From Flavobacterium azizsancarii (GTDB lineage: Bacteria > Bacteroidota > Bacteroidia > Flavobacteriales > Flavobacteriaceae): DNA of 55,765 nt. The translations under genes were made by a program, and so were the position numbers. The DNA is taken from positions 1 to 55,765 of the forward strand of contig NZ_JAMZNK010000037.1 in NCBI RefSeq assembly GCF_027980145.1. Direction: 5' to 3'. This document shows positions 34,472 to 43,487 of this stretch, in pieces. Below the pieces are notes generated by a model. That model was not told the DNA's origin, ran no database searches, and saw only the letters and a list, made by a program, of their open reading frames with translations. Numbering within the stretch: position 1 is the first letter of the stretch; each line of letters opens with the position of its first letter.

Positions 34472-36025
34472 TTAATTTTCAAAAAGTACTTTGGCCAGTG
34501 CATTGTCCCGATTATAAAGGTCATCGTAAAAGGCAATATTTCCACTGCCGTCAGCCCAAGCAGTAAAGTAAGCAATATAGACGGGGATTTTATCCTGGAG
34601 CACATAGGTGTTTTCTTTTCCTAAATGCATGGCTTCATCCACTTTTTTGATACTCCAGTTCGCTTCTTTTTCCATAATAGCGATTGCAAGATCACGGGCT
34701 TTTTCAACCCGTACGCATCCATGGCTAAAAGCCCTTTTGTCTTTATTGAAAAAGGATTTTGATGGCGAATCATGAAGGTAAATGTTATGGGAGTTTGGAA
34801 ACATAAATTTCACATATCCCAATGCGTTACTACCTCCAGGTTTCTGCCTTACTTGTCCGTCATGCCATTCCATATTCTGATTTTCAAGGTAATTAGGATT
34901 CTTTTTTATCTTGGGTAGTATTTCTTTTTTAAGAATACTCGTGGGTACATTCCAGTATGGGCTGAAAGCTAAATAACTGATATTGCCACTAAATACTATG
35001 GTTTTATGAAATTCCTTTCCTACTACCACTTTGTAAACAAGAATTGGTTTTCCATCACGATAATAGAGCAGTTTGTAGGAAGGTATGTTTACTGCGATAT
35101 ATTCCTGCGCAGTATTTATTTTAGGACTGATCCAGCGGCATCTTTCCATATTAACCGAAATGGTTTTGATCCTACTCTCTACAGGAACATTAAGCATTTC
35201 AATAAGTTTGGGCGTGATCTTGTTTTCAAAATCATGATTTTGACTGGTTCCATAAGCTAAAATGCCGTCAGTTATGGTTTGATCAAAAACAAGAGATGCG
35301 TTATCCTCTTTGACAAAACCCTCTAAAAAAAGTCTGTTTCTGACCTCTTTTATCGTAGTGGAAGAATCGCCCTGATGAAAGGATTTGATTTCTTTTTCAA
35401 ATTTAACAATTTTCCAGCCTCCGTTTTTTTCAATTTCAAGATATTTTTTTAAAGCCTCTTTAAGGGGATAATATTGATTAAAATAGTCGTGTTTGAATTC
35501 TTTTTTAGATTCAATTCCCTGTACAAGGGTGTCAATGTATGCCACGTTGGAAGCATTTTCTCTGGGAAGATACCATCCTGTTTCTTCGCTTTTTCCTATG
35601 GTAAATCCACTAAAAACTTTGGTAGTATAGAAAAAATACATGCAGCTGATCAGTAGCTCAGATTCTAAATTTGGAATTGTACTGGCATTTTGTTCAAAGA
35701 TTTTTTCCCATTGGGTTTCATAGGGTATCTCTACAGGAAGCCCTTCTTGTCTCATTTGCCCTACCTGTTTGTGCAGTGCATAGGCAAATTCAACAAGTCC
35801 TTTGTTGTTGTACCAAATATAATCGCCATGTTTTTTGTAGAGTAGATGTACCTGAGCCTGATACGGGCTGAATTTAGGATAGGAGTCAAAAAAAGCAGCA
35901 ATTTTTGTGGTGTCGATTTGCGAAAGATTTTCCTGAAAATGTTTTTGAATATGATTCACAGAATCTGCCCGGGACATTAGCCAGGTACCGCATATTAAGA
36001 AAATCAATGCGTATTTATATTTCAT
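34472..36025 (-). CDS. L,D-transpeptidase (YcbB-like)
   Basis: 517 aa. Signal peptide (MKYKYALIFLICGTWLMSRA), a helical N-terminal region, a peptidoglycan-binding-like middle (about 200-290), and a YkuD catalytic domain (about 310-480) with the active-site motif SHGCVRVEKARDLA and the preceding His in YLHDSPSKS. It acts in the periplasm, forming 3-3 cross-links in peptidoglycan. That length and order match the YcbB/LdtD type, which in E. coli helps cells survive outer-membrane stress. Single gene with terminators on both sides. Confidence 0.9.
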   Translation of the reverse strand: MKYKYALIFLICGTWLMSRADSVNHIQKHFQENLSQIDTTKIAAFFDSYPKFSPYQAQVHLLYKKHGDYIWYNNKGLVEFAYALHKQVGQMRQEGLPVEIPYETQWEKIFEQNASTIPNLESELLISCMYFFYTTKVFSGFTIGKSEETGWYLPRENASNVAYIDTLVQGIESKKEFKHDYFNQYYPLKEALKKYLEIEKNGGWKIVKFEKEIKSFHQGDSSTTIKEVRNRLFLEGFVKEDNASLVFDQTITDGILAYGTSQNHDFENKITPKLIEMLNVPVESRIKTISVNMERCRWISPKINTAQEYIAVNIPSYKLLYYRDGKPILVYKVVVGKEFHKTIVFSGNISYLAFSPYWNVPTSILKKEILPKIKKNPNYLENQNMEWHDGQVRQKPGGSNALGYVKFMFPNSHNIYLHDSPSKSFFNKDKRAFSHGCVRVEKARDLAIAIMEKEANWSIKKVDEAMHLGKENTYVLQDKIPVYIAYFTAWADGSGNIAFYDDLYNRDNALAKVLFEN

Positions 36026-36089
36026 CGGGGAGGTATTAGCTTGGATTTTTCGACAGTATAATTTGAAAGGGGGAAGTCTTTAATTAAAA

Positions 36090-36119
36090 TGAACATAACA
36101 ATAGGTACTGTTATGTTCA
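36090..36119 (-). terminator. Hairpin terminator of the H1-like gene
   Basis: Arms TGAACATAACA and TGTTATGTTCA with an 8-nt loop, 25 bp after the stop codon of the small basic protein. Confidence 0.8.
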
Positions 36120-36143
36120 GGTTTTCTTTAATTGCAGGATATT

Positions 36144-36428
36144 TTAATTGGCTTTAATTTCGTCGGCCGCCATCTCTGTGAGTAATTTATTTTTTTTCAC
36201 CTCGGGCAGCATTCCATTTTGGCCTTTTTTTATTTTTTGAGCTTTTTTTAGTTTCTTTCCTTTAACTCCTGCAGTAGTTTTAACGATTCTCTTATTGATT
36301 TTTTTAGCTATCTTTTTGGCTGTATTGTCAATTGTTTTCAGAATCTTTTTTGTGTTTGATTTTGCGGTTAGTGCAGTGGTAATTGCCGTTGTTATTTCAG
36401 CGGCCATTTTTTTTGAATTTGCTTTCAT
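36144..36428 (-). CDS. Small Lys/Ala/Thr-rich histone H1-like protein
   Basis: 94 aa, extremely rich in Lys, Ala and Thr (for example KKIAKKINKRIVKTTAG and KGKKLKKAQKIKKGQ), with a short acidic end. The composition resembles histone H1-like nucleoid proteins and low-complexity DNA-binding tails of bacteria. There is no recognisable fold domain. It may compact DNA under stress (inference). Monocistronic, with a terminator after it and another just upstream. Confidence 0.72.
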   Translation of the reverse strand: MKANSKKMAAEITTAITTALTAKSNTKKILKTIDNTAKKIAKKINKRIVKTTAGVKGKKLKKAQKIKKGQNGMLPEVKKNKLLTEMAADEIKAN

Positions 36429-36503
36429 AATTTAAATTTTTATAGATGTTATCTTTGATATCTGATTTATTGAAATAAAACCAGAGGTATTATATGGATA
36501 CAA

Positions 36504-36546
36504 AAATGAGCAGAACTTTAGCCTTACAAAATGACTCTGCTCATTT
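36504..36546 (-). terminator. Hairpin terminator of the porin operon
   Basis: Arms AAATGAGCAGA and TCTGCTCATTT enclose a loop of about 20 nt, 46 bp after the stop of the outer-membrane protein gene. Confidence 0.7.
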
Positions 36547-36592
36547 TCATAATTGATGTTAGACACTTTTTACAAGTATCTTTTTGACATAT

Positions 36593-37906
36593 TTAAAATC
36601 CCACCGTTGATTCTAACATAAAGCCGTCGAATTGCCCGCCATTTCTGATATCGCTAGGCTGAAAATTTTTATACTTCTGGTTTACGTACTCCGCTTTGAT
36701 CAGGATATTTTTAGTTAAGAACCAGCCGGCAGAAGCTGTGACTCTATTGATTTTTTGGTCATTTTGATTTAGCGGAGAATCAGTTAGGGTATTGTACCTT
36801 CCTGCAATCCAGAAATTTTCTTTTCCGGCAGGAAATCTATAAATTAGATCAATAGCAGACTGTACAACCTGGTGGGTATCTGACTGGGTAATTTTTCTTC
36901 CTTTGGCAACTTCATAGGTTCCAAAAATTTCTAATCCTTTAAATTTCAGAAAGGGATTAAACATTAATGCGGTTACCTCTTGGCTGAATTCTGGATTGTA
37001 ACGTCCGGATCTGAAATTGTCAACAGCCGTTGCAGTTGTATTCTCCAATACATAAAAATAATGGGAACCGGTCCGGTCACCTGCAAAAAGGGTATTGTTC
37101 AAAGCTCTTTTTACATGGTAAAAGGAACCGGTAAGCCTTAGTCGTAAATCTTTGTCGAATTGTTTATCATAACCTATTTTACCATGTAATGCCGCTGTGG
37201 GTTTGTTTAATTCTCCTGTTGCCGCATCTATTTTAGTGGAAACCACCACAGTTGGGTTCAGGGCGCCATTTGTGAGTCCCAGCATGATCATCATGCCTGA
37301 ATTGTCATGGTAATATACTTCACCTCCAATTTCAGTAGCAAATTCATCCATGATGTAGTTTTCAATAAAAGGGTTGTAAATGGCGTTTCCTCCGTCACTC
37401 CTTCTAAAGTGCTGATCCCCATAGTCTACGTCGTAGGCGCCTACTTTAAGAGTTACATATTTCATTGCCTGATTTATAAAATTGCTTTTTAGAAAAGAAA
37501 GTTTATCAAACTGTATATAACCTCCCTTGACCCAGGTTTCCTCATGGTGTCTTGATGACAAATATATAGTAAGGTTCATTCGTATTCCGTCATCTAGTTG
37601 CGTATCGAGATTCATATTGGCCATAGCCAGATTGAACCCATTGGTAATATCAATAAGTTCATTGCTGTTTATTGCGTCAATCAGTACAGGGGTTGCTGTA
37701 TTTTGATGGTTTAGTCCCTGAAAATCCAATGTTAAGTTCCCTCCCATTTTTACTGTGAAGCCTTCAAAAGAGGAGCTGTCCTTCTTGGTGGTTTCAAAAA
37801 CATTGAGTCCTCTTTGGTCGTTGTACCTAAAATACTGCATAGGTTTCTTTTGTGCCTGTGCCAATGTTATCCAAAGGCACAGTAATAGCAATATTATATT
37901 TTTCAT
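36593..37906 (-). CDS. Outer-membrane porin-like beta-barrel protein
   Basis: 437 aa. Signal peptide (MKNIILLLLCLWITLAQAQ), then many amphipathic strands and a C-terminal strand ending in FMLESTVGF (aromatic terminal residue, typical of outer-membrane barrels). The overall look is that of phosphate-selective-porin/OprO-like or DcaP-like barrels, but I cannot fix the substrate. Five bp after the YceI gene, so it is co-transcribed with Dps-like and YceI proteins from the box promoter at 39040. Confidence 0.8.
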   Translation of the reverse strand: MKNIILLLLCLWITLAQAQKKPMQYFRYNDQRGLNVFETTKKDSSSFEGFTVKMGGNLTLDFQGLNHQNTATPVLIDAINSNELIDITNGFNLAMANMNLDTQLDDGIRMNLTIYLSSRHHEETWVKGGYIQFDKLSFLKSNFINQAMKYVTLKVGAYDVDYGDQHFRRSDGGNAIYNPFIENYIMDEFATEIGGEVYYHDNSGMMIMLGLTNGALNPTVVVSTKIDAATGELNKPTAALHGKIGYDKQFDKDLRLRLTGSFYHVKRALNNTLFAGDRTGSHYFYVLENTTATAVDNFRSGRYNPEFSQEVTALMFNPFLKFKGLEIFGTYEVAKGRKITQSDTHQVVQSAIDLIYRFPAGKENFWIAGRYNTLTDSPLNQNDQKINRVTASAGWFLTKNILIKAEYVNQKYKNFQPSDIRNGGQFDGFMLESTVGF

Positions 37907-37911
37907 CTGAA

Positions 37912-38511
37912 TTAAGATTTTTCAAAAAGGAAAGAAAATTCAAGTTTGATCGCATCACCGGTTTTCATGACTCCGCCCATAAATACAGGTGCAGCAACAT
38001 TGTAGTCGCTCATGTTTATGGGGTAATTGCCCTCACAGCTGATGCTTCCATCTTTATTTACAAAACAGTACAAATCAATAACAACATCTTTGGTAACACC
38101 TGAAATGGTAAGCTTTCCGGCTGTTTTGATATGGAATTTGGAATTGCTGAAGCTCATTACTTCAGCGGAGACCTGTTTGTACAGGATTTCTTTAAACTGA
38201 TCCGTTTTCAGGGCTTTGTACGCATTTTTGTCTAATTTTTTCTGACCGCTTTTAAGGGTGAGCACCGGCAGGTTAAACTCAATAGCGCTGAGTTTTGTAA
38301 TTTGATTTTCACTATCGATATTAAATGCTGCTTTTCCTGAAAAAGAAGCCGTTTTCATCGTCCAGTCGTGGAAGGTGGAGGTTCCCGATATCTTCATTTC
38401 ATTAACTTTGGATGTACCAATTTTGAAATGGGATTGTGCCAAAACCGTCTGGTTCATCCCTGAGAAGACTATGGTCAGAAGTAAAAGCGTGAATTTTATT
38501 TTAGTTTTCAT
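37912..38511 (-). CDS. YceI-family periplasmic lipid-binding protein
   Basis: 199 aa. Signal peptide ending near LAQSHFKIG, then the YceI lipocalin-like barrel: GTSTFHDWTMKT near the front, KLTISGVTKDVVIDLY in the middle. Family members bind isoprenoid or amide lipids. It lies 26 bp downstream of the Dps-like gene and 5 bp before the porin-like gene. Confidence 0.88.
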   Translation of the reverse strand: MKTKIKFTLLLLTIVFSGMNQTVLAQSHFKIGTSKVNEMKISGTSTFHDWTMKTASFSGKAAFNIDSENQITKLSAIEFNLPVLTLKSGQKKLDKNAYKALKTDQFKEILYKQVSAEVMSFSNSKFHIKTAGKLTISGVTKDVVIDLYCFVNKDGSISCEGNYPINMSDYNVAAPVFMGGVMKTGDAIKLEFSFLFEKS

Positions 38512-38536
38512 GATTGTTCTTAATTTATTAAAGGCA

Positions 38537-39007
38537 TTATTTTAAGTAGGAGCGAAGGAACCAGGCCATTTTTTCATGGCTTTCGGTTAGTGTGGTAACA
38601 AAATCATCTGTTTTACAGTCTCTAGAAGTCGTTTCAAGCAGGGATGTATTGTTTTTTAGTATCGTAATAAGGTTTTCATGATCACCGAGCAATTCATTGA
38701 TATAACCTGCGCGATCATTTATTTTTTTTCTTTTTTTATTGAACCGCGTCACCTTTAAAAAAGCCTTGAGCATGGCATCAGCATAATGACCTGAGGCATG
38801 AACACGTTTCTCAACGCGCTCAATTATACTATCAATTTCGCTGGATTGGGCTGTAAAAAAAAGATATTTATCCTGAAAATCAATCGACTGTAAACTGTTA
38901 TTGATACTTTGAGTTTTAGTTAATAGGATGTACTCATCACAAAGAATACTCGAGAGTTTACTCGATAGGTTTCTTATATGAGCTCTTTTTGAAGTAGTGG
39001 TTTTCAT
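38537..39007 (-). CDS. Dps-like ferritin-fold protein with altered ferroxidase site
   Basis: 156 aa from the ATG at 39007 (MKTTTSKRAHI). The much longer open frame is not used, because the promoter's -7 element lies at 39040. Four-helix pattern of Dps: LCDEYILLTKTQSINNSLQS, then SSEIDSIIERVEKRVHASGHYA, then LLGDHENLITILKN. The usual first-helix His (in the H-W-N motif) reads SINN here, and the second His is not evident. The Asp and Glu of the site (EIDS-IIER) remain. DNA protection without normal iron oxidation is possible (inference). First gene of the operon. Confidence 0.78.
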   Translation of the reverse strand: MKTTTSKRAHIRNLSSKLSSILCDEYILLTKTQSINNSLQSIDFQDKYLFFTAQSSEIDSIIERVEKRVHASGHYADAMLKAFLKVTRFNKKRKKINDRAGYINELLGDHENLITILKNNTSLLETTSRDCKTDDFVTTLTESHEKMAWFLRSYLK

Positions 39008-39039
39008 TTTCGTTTTTTTTGAATTGCTTATTTTCAGAG

Positions 39040-39107
39040 CAAAGTTGAAACTATTAGAGCCAAACCAAAATGATAGAAAGCGCAGCAATAAGTGAGCGTT
39101 GTTACTT
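39040..39107 (-). promoter_or_regulatory. Tandem CRP/FNR-type boxes and -7 element of the Dps/YceI/porin operon
   Basis: Minus strand: box 1 is AAGTAACAACGCTCACTT (39107-39090), box 2 is CTGCGCTTTCTATCATTT (39085-39068, weaker left half), and TTTG is at 39043-39040 in TCAACTTTGC. Spacings are 22 and 29 bp. The leader to the Dps start is about 30 nt. Confidence 0.72.
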
Positions 39108-39159
39108 ATTGGCAAGTGCAATATCATAGCTGTTGCCAAAGTCATAATAAAGCAGACCT

Positions 39160-39906
39160 TTAAGCCAGTACGCCGCCGTCCAAAATAATTTGGGTACCAT
39201 TGCAATAACTCGAATCATCACAGGCCAGAAAAATAAATGTTTTGGCTACTTCTTCAGGCGTACATAACCTTTTGGCCGGAGTGCCATCGATCCAGGCCTG
39301 ATGGACTGTTTGCGGCGCGGCGCCCAGTAAAGGTGTTTCTACATAATAGGGACATATAGCGTTGCCGCGTATGTTTTGGGCACCATATTGAACGGCGATA
39401 TTTTTTGTTAATCCCAATACTCCATGTTTGGCAACCGTATAAGGAACTAAACCGTGCTCGGCTTTTAATCCGCCGAGGGAAGACATGTTGACAATAACAC
39501 CACCGCCTTGTTTGAGAAATTGCTGTAATTCGTATTTAACACAATAGAACTGGCCGGTAAGATTCACGGCGATTAGTTTATCCCATACTGCTTCAGGCAT
39601 ATCGTGAATTCCTGAATATACCCCGCCGATTCCTGCATTATTAAACGCCACATCAAGCCTGCCGTATTTCTCAACTGTGGCTGTAATGGCCTTTTTAACG
39701 CTCTGAACATCACTGACGTCAATTGGGACGAACATACACGGAGCGCCCAGCGCTTCAATATCCAGAATTGTCTGTTGATGGTCTTTTCCGGGAAGATCGG
39801 CAATTACAACTGTCGCGCCTTCGCGCGCCGCTTCCAGAGCGGAGGCTTTTCCTATTCCTGAATTACCACCTGTGATAAATACTACTTTGTTTTGAAGTCT
39901 GTTCAT
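39160..39906 (-). CDS. Short-chain dehydrogenase/reductase
   Basis: 248 aa, classical SDR: NAD(P) motif TGGNSGIG (13-20), NNAG (88-91 region), catalytic Ser in NMSSLGG, YTVAK (Tyr and Lys) and a C-terminal LDGG. The Asp at the end of strand 2 (IADLPG) favours NAD+. Substrate unknown. Last gene of the Mla operon, 21 bp after the MlaD gene. Its stop is close to the next operon's promoter boxes. Confidence 0.9.
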   Translation of the reverse strand: MNRLQNKVVFITGGNSGIGKASALEAAREGATVVIADLPGKDHQQTILDIEALGAPCMFVPIDVSDVQSVKKAITATVEKYGRLDVAFNNAGIGGVYSGIHDMPEAVWDKLIAVNLTGQFYCVKYELQQFLKQGGGVIVNMSSLGGLKAEHGLVPYTVAKHGVLGLTKNIAVQYGAQNIRGNAICPYYVETPLLGAAPQTVHQAWIDGTPAKRLCTPEEVAKTFIFLACDDSSYCNGTQIILDGGVLA

Positions 39907-39927
39907 TTTTTCTTTGGGTTTATATTT

Positions 39928-40890
39928 TTAATTAGCACCGGATGCTTTTTGCAGTTCCAGTTCTTTTTTTGCCTCTTGTTTTTTCTTTTTTTTGAAATAA
40001 CCCCTAAGCAGGAAATTTTGCTTGGCAGCCAGTTCGATTTCAATTAAATTCTTAGAGCCTGTCTGTAAATTTGTTAAGGTTGAATCTAAGGAATTGGACA
40101 ATTTCTCATCACTGATCAGTTTTGGCAGGATGCCTTTTCCTGTATTTAGTTTTGAGGTAAAAACATTTAAATCAGAGACACTTTTCTCAAAACCAGAAAG
40201 TGTTTTTTTAATGCTGTTGGCATAATAAGGATCAGTCATGAGCTTTGATAACGTTCCGTCCTTATCGTTAATTTTTTTGGTAAAAACAGCAAATTCGTTG
40301 GAACTCTCCTTTAGGTTTTTCATCGTAACATCGATACTGTTTGCAAAATTCTCATCGGTTAATACTTTAGAGAGTGCGCCTTTTCCGTTATTGATTTTAT
40401 AGCTGAATTCAGAAAGTTGTTTGGTGATGATCTGAGCATTGTCAACACTTTTTTTGAGCCCGGCAATCAGATCTTCCATCCCGACAGCTTCATTGGAAGC
40501 AATCATATCGCCGTCTTTTACCATTTGCGCGAAGCTGTTTTTAGGAGAAATTGTCAGTACTTTATCGCCCATTAGCCCATCGGAGCCAATACTGGCCCAG
40601 GCATCAGTTTTAATGTATTGATGCACTTCTTCCCTGATGATCATGTCGACCACTACGGTAGAATCGGATATAAAGGAGATGTCTTTTATGGTACCAATAT
40701 TAATTCCGGACAATAGTACATTATTGCCGTTTTTGAGTCCGCTGACATTTTTGAATTTTGCTTTCAATTGGAAGGTGTCACCAAACAGGTTTTGGCTTTT
40801 GCCAATAAAATAAACCGCTACGAGAAAAATCGTCAGCGCGGCAATGACAAACAATCCCAATTTCCAGATATAGCCTGATTTTTTCTTCAT
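39928..40890 (-). CDS. MlaD/Mce-family substrate-binding protein
   Basis: 320 aa. One N-terminal membrane helix (about 8-28), one MCE domain (about 37-120; FKNVSGLKNGNNVLLSGINIG), then repeated helical segments containing GKGALSKVLTDENFANSI, DGTLSKLMTDPYYANSI and GKGILPKLISDEKLSNSL (three related repeats near 165, 210 and 255), and a Lys-rich tail. Periplasmic. It presents phospholipid to the MlaE/MlaF transporter. The three C-terminal repeats extend it beyond the E. coli MlaD (about 180 aa). Confidence 0.9.
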   Translation of the reverse strand: MKKKSGYIWKLGLFVIAALTIFLVAVYFIGKSQNLFGDTFQLKAKFKNVSGLKNGNNVLLSGINIGTIKDISFISDSTVVVDMIIREEVHQYIKTDAWASIGSDGLMGDKVLTISPKNSFAQMVKDGDMIASNEAVGMEDLIAGLKKSVDNAQIITKQLSEFSYKINNGKGALSKVLTDENFANSIDVTMKNLKESSNEFAVFTKKINDKDGTLSKLMTDPYYANSIKKTLSGFEKSVSDLNVFTSKLNTGKGILPKLISDEKLSNSLDSTLTNLQTGSKNLIEIELAAKQNFLLRGYFKKKKKQEAKKELELQKASGAN

Positions 40891-40932
40891 GATGGTATTA
40901 TTTAAATAGACAGGCGAGGGCCTGTCGGGGTA

Positions 40933-41676
40933 TTAATTGTTTGCAAAAAAGAATGATCTTACCCACTGATCAGTACTGTTTTCGAGTTCCTCATAGGTGC
41001 CCTGCGCATGAATCAGACCATCTTTGATAATGATGATGCGGTTTCCGGTCATTTTAGCGCAGATCATATCATGGGTAATGATAATGGAGGTTGCTTTGTA
41101 TTTTTTCTGTACCGATAAGATCAGTTCGCTGATTTCCTGCGCCGTAATGGTATCAAGTCCGGCTGTGGGTTCATCGTAAAATATGATTTCGGGCTTGATA
41201 ATTATCGTTCGTGCCAGGCTAATACGTTTGACCATACCGCCTGATAATTCAGAAGGCATCTTGTCAATAGCTTCTTTTAGCCCAACGCTGTCCAGGGCTT
41301 CCATAATCTGCTGCTGAATGTCTTCTTCTGTCAAATGGCGCGTATGGTGTTTGAGGGTAAAAGTCAGGTTTTCACGAACCGACATGGAATCGTATAAGGC
41401 TCCATCCTGAAACATAAAACCTATTTTGAGCCTGATTTCATTGAGTTCTTTATAGGTAAGTTTTGTCATGTCTGTGCCGAGGATTTCCATTTTACCTTTA
41501 TCTGGATCCAGAAGGCCGACAAGGCATTTTATTGCCACTGATTTCCCTGAGCCGGAGCGTCCCAGGATTACAAGATCCTCGCCTTTGTTTACCTCAAAAC
41601 TAATCCCTTTAAGCACTTTGTTCTTCCCAAAGGCTTTGTAGAGGTTTTTGATTTTTATGATGGGTTCGTCTTTCAT
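40933..41676 (-). CDS. mlaF: ABC transporter ATPase (MlaF)
   Basis: 247 aa. Walker A GRSGSGKS (35-42), signature LSGGMVKR, Walker B IIFYDEP and the H-loop ITHDM. The segment GALYDSMSVRENL is the MlaF-type Q-loop surround. Energises the MlaE permease for retrograde or maintenance phospholipid transport at the inner membrane. It starts 3 bp after the permease gene. Confidence 0.92.
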   Translation of the reverse strand: MKDEPIIKIKNLYKAFGKNKVLKGISFEVNKGEDLVILGRSGSGKSVAIKCLVGLLDPDKGKMEILGTDMTKLTYKELNEIRLKIGFMFQDGALYDSMSVRENLTFTLKHHTRHLTEEDIQQQIMEALDSVGLKEAIDKMPSELSGGMVKRISLARTIIIKPEIIFYDEPTAGLDTITAQEISELILSVQKKYKATSIIITHDMICAKMTGNRIIIIKDGLIHAQGTYEELENSTDQWVRSFFFANN

Positions 41677-41679
41677 GGT

Positions 41680-42438
41680 TTAAAAAAATAAATCGGTGAT
41701 TTGAACTGCCAGCATATCGACAATAAAAATAGAAAGTGATGCTGTTACGACTGCTGAATTTGCAGCAAGTCCCACGCTTGCCGTACCGCTTGAGGCATTA
41801 AAACCTTTATAACAGCCGATGACCCCGATAAAAAATCCAAAGAAGAACGTTTTTATCGTAGCGGGCATAAGATCCAGATAATCCAGATGTTCAATGACTT
41901 CTGAAAAATACCTACTCATTGTAATGGTATTGTGTATATTATAGCCAATGTAACCTCCAAAAATACCCACCAGATCAGCAAAAATAACCAATAGCGGCAC
42001 CATTAGTGTTGTGGCTAATATTCGGGTAACCACCAGATATTTATAGGGATTCACGGCAGAGACTTCCATGGCATCGATTTGAGAGGATACTTTCATTGAC
42101 CCCAGTTCAGCGCCTATGCCTGATGCAATTTTTCCGGCGCAGATAAGTGCTGTAACCACTGGTGCTATTTCCCTGATCAGGGAAAGCGAAACCATACTTG
42201 GCAGCCAGGATTCTGCCCCAAATTTTGTCATGGTCGGCCGCGACTGAATGGTTAGTACCAGACCCATGATAAAGCCCGTTATGCTTACAAGGGGAAGTGA
42301 TTTGCATCCAATGGTGTAACATTGGCGAAGGAATTCATTGATTTGAAAAGGAGGGACAAAAATTTCTTTAAAAAAACGTCCTATGAACAATGAAAAATTT
42401 CCTGCCTGTGTAAGCTGCTCTTTTACGATGGCTATCAT
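41680..42438 (-). CDS. mlaE: MlaE-family ABC permease
   Basis: 252 aa, five or six helices, with GFIMGLVLTIQSRPTMTKFGAESWLP, REIAPVVTALICAGKIASGIGAELGSM and VSQIDAMEVSAVNP, all diagnostic of MlaE. First gene of the operon MlaE-MlaF-MlaD-SDR. A leader of about 146 nt separates it from the box promoter at 42590, with a small hairpin near 42490. Confidence 0.92.
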   Translation of the reverse strand: MIAIVKEQLTQAGNFSLFIGRFFKEIFVPPFQINEFLRQCYTIGCKSLPLVSITGFIMGLVLTIQSRPTMTKFGAESWLPSMVSLSLIREIAPVVTALICAGKIASGIGAELGSMKVSSQIDAMEVSAVNPYKYLVVTRILATTLMVPLLVIFADLVGIFGGYIGYNIHNTITMSRYFSEVIEHLDYLDLMPATIKTFFFGFFIGVIGCYKGFNASSGTASVGLAANSAVVTASLSIFIVDMLAVQITDLFF

Positions 42439-42589
42439 TATAAGATTTGATTTAGGTTATAGTTTAAAAAACAATTTTACTGGGTTAGGACCTGATTTCC
42501 GAACAGGTGAATTTTCTTCTCTTGACCGCTATAAAATTGAATTTATGATGCTTTTAGTTTTAGTTTTGAATCTTTGTAGTATCCTCAGG

Positions 42590-42657
42590 CAAAGATGCAA
42601 TAGCATGGTGCGTTTAGAAATGATGGATATCATTGCGCGAAGTGACCCTCATTACAT
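42590..42657 (-). promoter_or_regulatory. Tandem CRP/FNR-type boxes and -7 element of the Mla operon
   Basis: Minus strand: box 1 is ATGTAATGAGGGTCACTT (42657-42640, right half good), box 2 is CAATGATATCCATCATTT (42635-42618, good palindrome), and TTTG is at 42593-42590 in GCATCTTTGC. Spacings are 22 and 29 bp. Confidence 0.72.
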
Positions 42658-42682
42658 TTTATTGAAGTTATTTTAAAAAAAA

Positions 42683-42710
42683 TCCCTGAATGGCATAGCA
42701 TATTCAGGGA
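42683..42710 (-). terminator. Hairpin terminator after BON-5
   Basis: Arms TCCCTGAAT and ATTCAGGGA around a 10-nt loop, with an A/T run on the far side. Located 49 bp after the BON-5 stop and just upstream of the Mla promoter boxes. Confidence 0.8.
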
Positions 42711-42759
42711 AGTTATTTTGTAATTCAGTACTAATGTTTAGATAAATAGTATCAATTTT

Positions 42760-43431
42760 TTATTCTGTAAAGGCATAGTCATAATCGACTATTAATTCAT
42801 TTTTCACAAAGGCAACCCCGGGTGTATTCCAGGTAATTCTGGCGGCTTCTTCTTTTTGGTAGAGCGAGGTAACATCGCCAGTAAGTGTTACCGTTGTTCC
42901 TGATACCGATACTGTAATATCCTTGGCATTTATGGCCCAATGGCGCGCTAAGGCATTCTCTACGTGTTTTTTCTCAATGGCACTGTTTGATTCTGACTGA
43001 ACAGTGATATTGTTCATAACACCTTTAACACCCCTGAGTTCGGTGGCAGATTTTCTGGCCAGCTCTTTTTGATAATTCCATCCCAGCTGACCCTCCAGTG
43101 TAACCCAGCCGTCCTCAACTTTAACTGTCAGGTTATTATGAGGAAGCAATAGGTTTTCTGAAAAGGATTTTACCAGATCTGAAGCGATATCAGTATCATT
43201 TTTTATAAAGTGCCGCGCGTCCTGTATCTCAATTTTTTCAACTACTGCCTTGACACCACCTACTTTTTTGGCGGCATTTTCGGCTTCTGTCTTTTTATAA
43301 TAATTGTCTACAATTCCCGTAAGGGTCACAACGCCGTCTTTAACAATTACGCCAATTTCTGCGGCATGCAAAAGCGGTTCCCATTTAATGGCATCTTGTA
43401 CGTCTTTTTGTAATTCTTCATTCGTTTTCAT
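42760..43431 (-). CDS. Triple-BON-domain protein 5
   Basis: 223 aa, three BON domains (about 2-72, 78-150, 155-219) with motifs VIVKDGVVTLTG, VKVEDGWVTLEG and VSVSGTTVTLTG. Ends in VDYDYAFTE. No signal peptide. Near-identical in its first 40 residues to BON-4. Last gene of the lipoprotein/aldehyde dehydrogenase/DUF1003 operon, 56 bp after DUF1003, with a terminator after it. Confidence 0.88.
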   Translation of the reverse strand: MKTNEELQKDVQDAIKWEPLLHAAEIGVIVKDGVVTLTGIVDNYYKKTEAENAAKKVGGVKAVVEKIEIQDARHFIKNDTDIASDLVKSFSENLLLPHNNLTVKVEDGWVTLEGQLGWNYQKELARKSATELRGVKGVMNNITVQSESNSAIEKKHVENALARHWAINAKDITVSVSGTTVTLTGDVTSLYQKEEAARITWNTPGVAFVKNELIVDYDYAFTE

Positions 43432-43487
43432 AGGGGATATTTTTTAAATTTATTAGTTTTATTTTTTAAATACTAAAGGTAGCCTGG

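Noticed and set aside
36480..36520. Possible copy of the tandem-box promoter upstream of the H1-like gene
   Set aside because: CATTT motifs are 25 bp apart instead of 22, the -7 element lacks the G, and the sequence is part of a terminator hairpin.
39008..39205. Longer N-terminus for the Dps-like gene
   Set aside because: It would cross the promoter boxes and the end of the SDR gene.
42383..42676. Plus-strand open frame inside the Mla leader and terminator region
   Set aside because: It covers promoter boxes and the start of mlaE on the other strand. No motifs.
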